Source of the DNA: Nocardia mexicana NBRC 108244
Lineage (GTDB): Bacteria > Actinomycetota > Actinomycetes > Mycobacteriales > Mycobacteriaceae
DNA length: 64,000 bases
Direction: 5' to 3'
Assembly (NCBI RefSeq): GCF_001613165.1
Contig: NZ_BDBV01000027.1
Coordinates: 62,001-126,000, forward strand
The position numbers and the translations under genes are program-made. A model generated the notes under the pieces. It did no database searches and had not been told where the DNA came from. It saw nothing but the letters and a program-made list of their open reading frames with translations. Below, piece after piece: positions 59,422 to 64,000 of the stretch. Numbering within the stretch: the stretch's first letter is position 1; each line of letters begins with the position of its first letter.

Positions 59422-60213
59422 TCAAACCGGGCGGGGCGCGGCCGAGCTCTCCCGCACCACCAGTGTCGGCACCACGGGCGGCGGCGCCGGGACCTCGCCC
59501 TCGGCCTCCAGTAGTTGCAGCAGCAGCCCCATGCTGCGGCGACCCACCTCGTCGAAGTCCTGGCGCACGGTGGTCAGCGGCGGCGACAGGTAGGCGGCCT
59601 CGGGGATGTCGTCGAACCCCACCACCGATACGTCCTCGGGTACCCGGATCCCGCGTTCGGCGAAGGCGCGCAGCAGGCCCAGCGCCATCTGATCGTTGGA
59701 GGTGAAGACCGCGGTCACGCCCGGCTGCGCGGCCAGCATCAGGCCCGCCTCATAGCCGGAGCGCGCGCTCCAGTCCCCGCCGATGGGCGGTGGGACCGTG
59801 GCGCCCGCGGCCGTGAGCGTGCGCCGCCAGCCATCGATCCGGTCGCGGGATTCGAGCGAATCGCTCGGGCCCGACACATGCCACACAGTGGCGTGCCCCA
59901 GATCCAGCAGATGCTGCTCGATGCCCAGCATCATGCACGCGGGGCCGTACAGGCAGGTGTCGAAGGTGACGACGCCGAGCACCTTGGAGCGCCGGCTGAC
60001 CAGCCCGCGCGCCATCGCATTGGGCCGGTACCCGAGTTCGGCGACCGCCCGCAGCACCTTCTCCCGCGTCTCGGGCCGCACCTGCGGGCTGGCGTTGAGC
60101 ACCCGCGACACGGTCTGGTGAGAAACCCCCGCCAGCTTGGCGACATCGGTCATCACCGCGGGCCGCTGCTGCGGAGGGCGCGGCGCCGACGATTCGCTCG
60201 CGAGCCCGCTCAT
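59422..60213 (-). CDS. LacI-family regulator, shortened (apparent internal deletion)
   Basis: A 263-residue protein. The N-terminal LacI helix-turn-helix is intact (MTDVAKLAGVSHQTVSRVLN, hinge YRPNAMARGLVSRRSKVLGV). The ligand domain starts normally (VVTFDTCLYGPACMMLGIEQ) but then jumps to HLLDLGHATVWHVSGPSDSLESRDRIDGWR, a segment usually about 80 residues farther on. The reading frame stays open. Full-length relatives have about 330-340 residues. The ATG at 60211-60213 has a GAGG site. It may still bind DNA but probably not its sugar. Confidence 0.82.
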   Translation of the reverse strand: MSGLASESSAPRPPQQRPAVMTDVAKLAGVSHQTVSRVLNASPQVRPETREKVLRAVAELGYRPNAMARGLVSRRSKVLGVVTFDTCLYGPACMMLGIEQHLLDLGHATVWHVSGPSDSLESRDRIDGWRRTLTAAGATVPPPIGGDWSARSGYEAGLMLAAQPGVTAVFTSNDQMALGLLRAFAERGIRVPEDVSVVGFDDIPEAAYLSPPLTTVRQDFDEVGRRSMGLLLQLLEAEGEVPAPPPVVPTLVVRESSAAPRPV

Positions 60214-60483
60214 GGCGCCGCCTCGCTCACGTCCGGTCCTGTCATGAACGAGCGCTCGGCCACACCGGCCCATCCGCTGACTCTGTTCTTCGGTTTGCTC
60301 GCAAGCTCGCTCACAGCCTCTGCCTTCCGGACCGCCGTACCCGCGCGGCCCCGGTTGTTCCCGAATTCAGGTTAGCGGTGTCGCCGCCGGGCCCTCGCCC
60401 ACGGCAACAGCGGACCGTCGAAAGCGCTTGCCGGTCAATGGCTGTCGAGCACGCTCCCCGGCGTCACTGCTCGGGCCGACATA

Positions 60484-60499
60484 GTGTTAACGCTAACAC
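60484..60499. promoter_or_regulatory. LacI-type operator
   Basis: GTGTTA-ACGC-TAACAC is a palindrome of the class bound by LacI-family sugar regulators. It lies about 270 bp upstream of the shortened LacI gene. On its other side there is no recognisable gene for over 400 bp, so its original target may have been lost. Confidence 0.75.
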
Positions 60500-60580
60500 C
60501 ACCAGGTCTGCGGTAATCATGGATTTGGCGATCTGCCAATCCGGAGCCAACCGGATCGCAACGACGCACCCGGCGCACAC

Positions 60581-60709
60581 GCTCCTCGCCATCCCGGCGC
60601 ACACGCTCCCCGTCCTAGCTCACGCTCCTCGCCATCCCGGCGCACACGCTCCCCGTCCTAGCTCACGCTCCTCGCCATCCCGGCGCACACGCTCCCCGTC
60701 CTAGCTCAC
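60581..60709. repeat. 43-bp tandem repeats, three exact copies
   Basis: The unit starts GCTCCTCGCCATCCCGGCGC and ends CGTCCTAGCTCAC. Copies are at 60581-60623, 60624-60666 and 60667-60709 and are identical. Degenerate pieces continue to about 60780. Each unit contains two GCACACGCTCC-like sub-repeats. There are no unique spacers, so it is not a CRISPR array. Confidence 0.93.
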
Positions 60710-60786
60710 GCTCCCCCTCGTACCGCTCACGCTCCCCCTCATACTCAGCGCACACTCTTCCTCCCCTACCAGCGCACACACTCCCC

Positions 60787-60858
60787 CATTCCCGGCACGC
60801 TTTTGGCCGGGATCCACACTCTGCGCGCAGGTTTTCGGCCAAAAGCGTGCCGGAAATC
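60787..60858. repeat. Strong inverted repeat, GGCCGG palindrome family
   Basis: CCGGCACGCTTTTGGCCG (60792-60809) and CGGCCAAAAGCGTGCCGG (60836-60853) are exact reverse complements, 18 bp each with a 26-nt loop. The left half, 60787-60815, matches 25 of 29 bases of 9151-9179. It lies at the 3' end of the minus-strand membrane-protein gene and may serve as its terminator. Confidence 0.88.
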
Positions 60859-60920
60859 AGGGAGGAAACGACTGGGCGGTCATTCGACGTCGGGGGAAGT
60901 ACGCCGTGCCTGGGGCGGTG

Positions 60921-61163
60921 TCAGCGATTCGACCGGTGCGGCGCGGAGGTCCGCATCGCGCCGATGATCCAGCGCAGCGACCCCGCGGCGGCGGCGGTCA
61001 GCACCGCGACCTGCAGCGAACCGGTGATCAGGGCCAGGATCAGGCAGGTGACCACCGCGAGCGCGAGGGCCTCGAGTTTGTAGACAGGCCACGGCGTGCC
61101 CGCGATGTCGATCACCTGCCGGGAGGCGATCGCGGGGCGCGAGGTGGGGTCTACCACTGCCAT
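60921..61163 (-). CDS. Small two-helix membrane protein, unknown
   Basis: An 80-residue protein. A soluble start ([17 protein letters not shown]) leads to two membrane segments ([19 protein letters not shown] and [19 protein letters not shown]). The motif AGTPWPVYK is shared, from memory, with small membrane proteins of other actinobacteria of unknown function. It is divergent from the Ddn-like gene with 90 bp between them. The 60787-60858 hairpin lies downstream. Confidence 0.68.
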   Translation of the reverse strand: MAVVDPTSRPAIASRQVIDIAGTPWPVYKLEALALAVVTCLILALITGSLQVAVLTAAAAGSLRWIIGAMRTSAPHRSNR

Positions 61164-61253
61164 GCCGTCAGGTTACACGGACAGCGAAGTTCGGGCCAAC
61201 GAACATTTTTCCCCCGAGGAATAACTTCCGGTGCGCCTGGCATTGTGTGGGAC

Positions 61254-61688
61254 ATGCCACTTACCGGAGAGTACGAACCCAGCACCTCGGATTGGGCCCG
61301 TGAGCAGGCCGAGAAGTTCGAGTCGTCGAACGGCGCCGAGGCCAACACCCTCCAGGGCGTGCCGATCATCCTGCTCACCACGCGCGGAGCCAAGAGCGGC
61401 AAGCTGCGCAAGACCGCGCTGATGCGGGTCGAGCACGACGGCGAGTACGCGGTCGTCGCGTCGCTGGGCGGGGCGCCGAAGCATCCCGTCTGGTACCACA
61501 ACATCAAGGCCGATCCGCACGTCGACCTGCGCGACGGCGCCGAGGTCAAGGACTACATCGCGCGCGAGGTCTTCGGCGAGGAGAAGGCCCTGTGGTGGGA
61601 CCGATCCGTCGCCGTCTGGCCCGATTACGCCGAGTACCAGAAGAAGACCGACCGCCAGATCCCGGTCTTCGTCCTCACCCCGCAGTAG
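61254..61688 (+). CDS. Deazaflavin (F420)-dependent nitroreductase-family protein
   Basis: A 144-residue Ddn/Rv1558-like split-barrel protein: [60 protein letters not shown]. These motifs form the F420-binding site in mycobacterial Ddn (nitroimidazole activation) and its paralogues; a natural role in quinone reduction is suspected. The position near ilvA matches Rv1558 next to Rv1559. The ATG at 61254 has only a weak ribosome site. Confidence 0.92.
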   Translation: MPLTGEYEPSTSDWAREQAEKFESSNGAEANTLQGVPIILLTTRGAKSGKLRKTALMRVEHDGEYAVVASLGGAPKHPVWYHNIKADPHVDLRDGAEVKDYIAREVFGEEKALWWDRSVAVWPDYAEYQKKTDRQIPVFVLTPQ

Positions 61689-61785
61689 TCCCGCCTGCAC
61701 GGCGACGCGGCTCGCCGTCGACGAGTCGCGTCGCCGTGCACCTTCCACATGACGCAAAACCGTGAGCACGGCCATGCTCACCCTC

Positions 61786-61973
61786 GGTGACCGCAAGACC
61801 GCGGGCACGGCCGCACTCGTCCCACGATGACCGCAAGACCGCGGGCACGGCCGCACTCGTTCCCCGATGACCGCAAGACCGTGGACGCAGCGTTATTCGC
61901 CCCCGCATAACCGCAACACCCTGCGCACGGCCTTACTCATCCCCCGGTGACCACAGGACCGTGGGCATCGGCC
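61786..61973. repeat. 40-bp tandem repeats (VNTR-like)
   Basis: Units of 40 bp lie at 61786-61825, 61826-61865, 61866-61905 and 61906-61945, then a partial unit to 61973; a decayed 38-bp copy precedes them at 61748. The shared core is TGACCGCAAGACCG. The first two full units differ in three bases, and later ones drift progressively. They sit between the Ddn-like gene and ilvA. No unique spacers are present. Confidence 0.9.
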
Positions 61974-62000
61974 AGCGGGGGCGCCAGCTAGCATGATCGG
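61974..62000. other. Immediate ilvA upstream sequence
   Basis: Between the last repeat and the GTG of ilvA are 27 bp with no clear ribosome site (CGCCAGCTAGCATGATCGG). TAGCATGAT could supply a -10-like element (TANNAT), which would make ilvA leaderless. This is a weak inference. Confidence 0.35.
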
Positions 62001-63356
62001 GTGTCCAACCCGCTTGATGTCGCACAGAAGATGTCCGGTCCGCTGCCCGAACTGAGCGCGGACGAGATCGATGCTGCCGCCAAGCGAATTTCCGACATTA
62101 TCGAGCCGACCCCGCTGCAGCGGATCGAGCGGTTATCGGCGGCCTCCGGCGCGGACGTCTACGTCAAGCGCGAGGACCTGACGGCCGTCCGCTCCTACAA
62201 GCTGCGCGGCGCGTACAACCTGATCGTGCAGCTGTCCGATGCCGAGCGCGCGGCGGGGGTGGTGGCGGCCAGCGCCGGGAATCACGCGCAGGGCGTGGCG
62301 TTCGCCTGCCGCTCGATGGGTATCCAGGGCCGCATCTACGTGCCGACCACGACGCCCAAGCAGAAGCGCGACCGCATCCGCGCGCACGGCGGCGCCTTCG
62401 TGCAACTGATCGCCGTCGGCGACACCTACGACGCCGCGGCCGCCGCGGCCGCCGACGACCTGGCCCGCACCGGCGCGACCATGGTGGCGCCGTTCGACGA
62501 TCCCCGCACCGCCGCCGGTCAGGGCACCATCGCCGCCGAAATCCTCGAACAGCTCGGCACCGCACCGGATTTGGTGATCGTGCCGGTCGGCGGGGGCGGC
62601 TGCCTGGCCGGGATCGGGACGTATCTGCGCGAAAGGTCGCCCGCCACAGCGATTCTCGGGGTCGAGCCGGGCGGTGCGGCGTCGATGACGGCGGCGCTGG
62701 TGGCCGGTGGCCCGGTGACGCTGCCGGAGATCGACCCGTTCGTCGACGGGGCCGCCGTGCGCCGCATCGGCGAGCTGCCGTACGCGGCGGTGTCGAGGTT
62801 CGGCAGCCGGATCCGGTCGCATGCCTCGCTGCCGCTGCTGATGGCGACCGAATCCCCCAGGGGCGCAGGCTCGTTCCGCCTGATGCAGGTGGACGAGGGT
62901 GCGATCTGCACCGCCATGCTGGAGCTCTACCAGAACGAGGGCATCATCGCCGAGCCCGCCGGTGCGCTGGCGGTCGCGGCGCTCGCCGAGATCGCGGTGG
63001 ACCCCGGATCGACGGTGGTGTGCCTGGTTTCGGGCGGCAACAACGACGTGTCCCGCTACGGCGAGGTGATCGAGCGCTCGCTGGTGCACCAGGGCCTGAA
63101 ACACTATTTCCTGGTGGACTTCCCGCAGGAGCCCGGCGCGCTGCGCCGCTTCCTCGACGAGGTGCTGGGCCCCGACGACGACATCACCCTGTTCGAGTAC
63201 GTCAAGCGCAACAACCGCGAAACCGGCGCCGCCCTGGTCGGCATCGAACTCGGCTCCCCCGACGGCCTCGACGCCCTCCAGAAGCGCATGCACGACGCCC
63301 CCATCCAATGCGAGCGCCTCGACCCGGGCTCCCCCGCCTACCGCTACCTCACCTAG
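62001..63356 (+). CDS. ilvA: Threonine ammonia-lyase (biosynthetic)
   Basis: A 451-residue PLP fold type II enzyme that deaminates threonine to 2-oxobutanoate for isoleucine. The PLP Lys is in RSYKLRGAYN, the Gly loop is VPVGGGGCLAG and SAGNHAQG binds substrate. The C-terminal ACT-like regulatory domain (LKHYFLVDFPQEPGALRRFL) is typical of the actinobacterial short form, which has one such domain. Around residues 260-290 there is extra sequence (RFGSRIRSHASLPLLM) compared with Corynebacterium IlvA. It starts with GTG. Confidence 0.96.
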   Translation: MSNPLDVAQKMSGPLPELSADEIDAAAKRISDIIEPTPLQRIERLSAASGADVYVKREDLTAVRSYKLRGAYNLIVQLSDAERAAGVVAASAGNHAQGVAFACRSMGIQGRIYVPTTTPKQKRDRIRAHGGAFVQLIAVGDTYDAAAAAAADDLARTGATMVAPFDDPRTAAGQGTIAAEILEQLGTAPDLVIVPVGGGGCLAGIGTYLRERSPATAILGVEPGGAASMTAALVAGGPVTLPEIDPFVDGAAVRRIGELPYAAVSRFGSRIRSHASLPLLMATESPRGAGSFRLMQVDEGAICTAMLELYQNEGIIAEPAGALAVAALAEIAVDPGSTVVCLVSGGNNDVSRYGEVIERSLVHQGLKHYFLVDFPQEPGALRRFLDEVLGPDDDITLFEYVKRNNRETGAALVGIELGSPDGLDALQKRMHDAPIQCERLDPGSPAYRYLT

Positions 63357-63363
63357 CCCCCGG

Positions 63364-63441
63364 TTCTCGCACCCCTCACCCACCCCCGCACCCCCTGCAG
63401 CACTTTGCAGGGGGTGCGGGAGCGTGTGCGGGGTGCGCGAA
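63364..63441. repeat. 78-bp four-module palindromic element, copy C
   Basis: Modules TTCTCGCACCCCTCACC (63364-63380), CCCCCGCACCCCCTGCA (63383-63399), TGCAGGGGGTGCGGGAG (63406-63422) and TGTGCGGGGTGCGCGAA (63425-63441). Spacing is the same 2/6/2 as in copies A and B. Inner arms pair almost fully. It lies between the convergent ilvA and serine-hydrolase genes, as copy A lies between convergent genes. Confidence 0.88.
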
Positions 63442-63451
63442 GGGCCCTGCG

Positions 63452-64000
63452 TCAGGCGGCTTCCTCGGCGGGGAGGCCGACGGGGCGGCGGGACGCGGTG
63501 CGGGCGCCTCGGACGGCGAGGGGTAGTACCCAGCCGGCGGCGAGCTGATCCCAGCTGAGCTTGTTGATGCTCAGGCGGTTGTGCACGAAGCCGACCGACA
63601 GGCCCGAGCGCAGTTCGGCCCAGCCGAAGGATCCGCCCAGGCCGATATGGCCGAACCCGGTGCGGGCGCCGGGGATCGGCAGCGAGTGGTAGCCCAGGTG
63701 CCACATCATCGGGATGTAGAACAGGGCGTGGTCGAGCCGGTAGCGCTCGATGCGACGGATCGCCTTCATGGTCTCCGGCGACAGGTAGCGCCGACCGGCC
63801 ACCATCCCGCCGGAGGCGAGCGCGCCGTACATCGCGGCCAGGCCGTTGGCGGTGCAGACCCCGTTTCCGGCGGCCAGCTCGGTGTCCAGGATCGGCGGGT
63901 CGTCGCCCTCCAGCAGCCCCTCCAGACCGGGCAGGAACAGCGCCCGGGCGGCGGCGCCGGCGGCGCCGGGAATGCCGTAGGCGTGCCCGAGGAACATCGC
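63452..64000 (-). CDS. Serine hydrolase/beta-lactamase-family esterase, partial
   Basis: The C-terminal part (about 180 residues) of a class C beta-lactamase-like esterase; the gene continues beyond the right edge and the nucleophile motif SxxK is not in view. Seen are NGVCTANGLAAMYGALASGG (helix region after the second motif), YLSPETMKAI and TGFGHIGLGGSFGWAE (the HxG-type third motif). Relatives (LipE/EstB-like) hydrolyse short esters. It converges on ilvA. Confidence 0.83.
   Translation of the reverse strand, partial: AMFLGHAYGIPGAAGAAARALFLPGLEGLLEGDDPPILDTELAAGNGVCTANGLAAMYGALASGGMVAGRRYLSPETMKAIRRIERYRLDHALFYIPMMWHLGYHSLPIPGARTGFGHIGLGGSFGWAELRSGLSVGFVHNRLSINKLSWDQLAAGWVLPLAVRGARTASRRPVGLPAEEAA

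Larger units (their letters stand above)
60214..60920. other. 707-bp gene-poor region with operator and repeats
   Basis: No gene is supported. The region holds a LacI-type operator (60484-60499), three exact 43-bp tandem repeats with a degenerate CACACGCTCC-like tail (60581 to about 60780) and a strong 18-bp inverted repeat (60792-60853). Open frames across the repeats have no ribosome sites and are read as chance. Confidence 0.6.

Noticed and set aside
60581..60709. Possible CRISPR array from the 43-bp repeats
   Set aside because: Copies are directly adjacent with no unique spacers, and no cas genes are present.
61786..61973. Possible CRISPR array from the 40-bp repeats
   Set aside because: Contiguous units drift in sequence with no spacers; a tandem repeat locus fits better.

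Overview
The window is about 64 kb of very GC-rich chromosome from a mycolic-acid actinomycete, most likely Nocardia or a close relative. This rests on the codon bias, the GTG starts, an MspA-type porin, an Mce-associated-like secreted protein, a PriA-type HisA, a BsaP-like biotin synthase helper and conserved gene neighbourhoods. The genus is inferred from remembered gene content; no search was run.

Gene order follows, in reverse, the well-known Mycobacterium tuberculosis stretch dnaE1 - ilvA - treX/treY - bioA/F/D - bioB - BsaP - DUF2567 - nrtR - nadABC - hisDCBHA - impA. Many accessory genes are inserted between these blocks. Layout from the left: histidine genes on the minus strand (1-5907), with hisA separated from hisH by an opposing secreted-protein gene and a tiny 32-codon ORF. 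Next is an accessory stretch (6.2-19.9 kb): YjdF-like protein, DinB/MDMPI enzyme, monooxygenase, MmyB-type regulator, Ser/Thr kinase, lipoprotein PBP, arylamine N-acetyltransferase, epimerase, secreted hydrolase, an ArsR/FAD-monooxygenase pair, an HTH_42 protein and a TerB-like protein. NAD biosynthesis follows (nadC-nadB-nadA with divergent nrtR, 19.9-24.5 kb), then small regulators and kinases, then biotin genes (bsaP, bioB, BioQ-like regulator; bioD-bioF and bioA farther on). A cobalamin riboswitch heads a three-gene B12-type ABC importer (30.1-33.5 kb). Glycogen/trehalose genes glgX-treY (42.4-47.0 kb) come next, then a secreted serine protease, a DUF2235 hydrolase, a TDT transporter with LysR regulator, a GDSL hydrolase, dnaE, an MspA porin, a shortened LacI regulator, a Ddn-like enzyme, ilvA and a partial serine hydrolase.

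Regulation is unusually readable. Inverted repeats sit at the promoters of nearly every local regulator: NrtR, ArsR, TetR, MarR-GNAT, MarR/cupin and LysR. Three copies of TGAACG-N-CGTTCA-like palindromes stand before bioB/bioQ, bioF and bioA and define a local biotin regulon.

The most striking unexplained structure is a 78-bp intergenic element present three times (6652, 34722, 63364). It is built of four 17-bp modules (forward, forward, reverse, reverse) with identical 2/6/2-bp spacing, so it can fold into one long interrupted hairpin. Other structures are 43-bp and 40-bp tandem repeats, a second family of palindromes, a duplicated 3' tail of nat with only synonymous differences, and a LacI protein with an apparent in-frame loss of much of its ligand-binding domain next to an operator that no longer has an obvious target gene.
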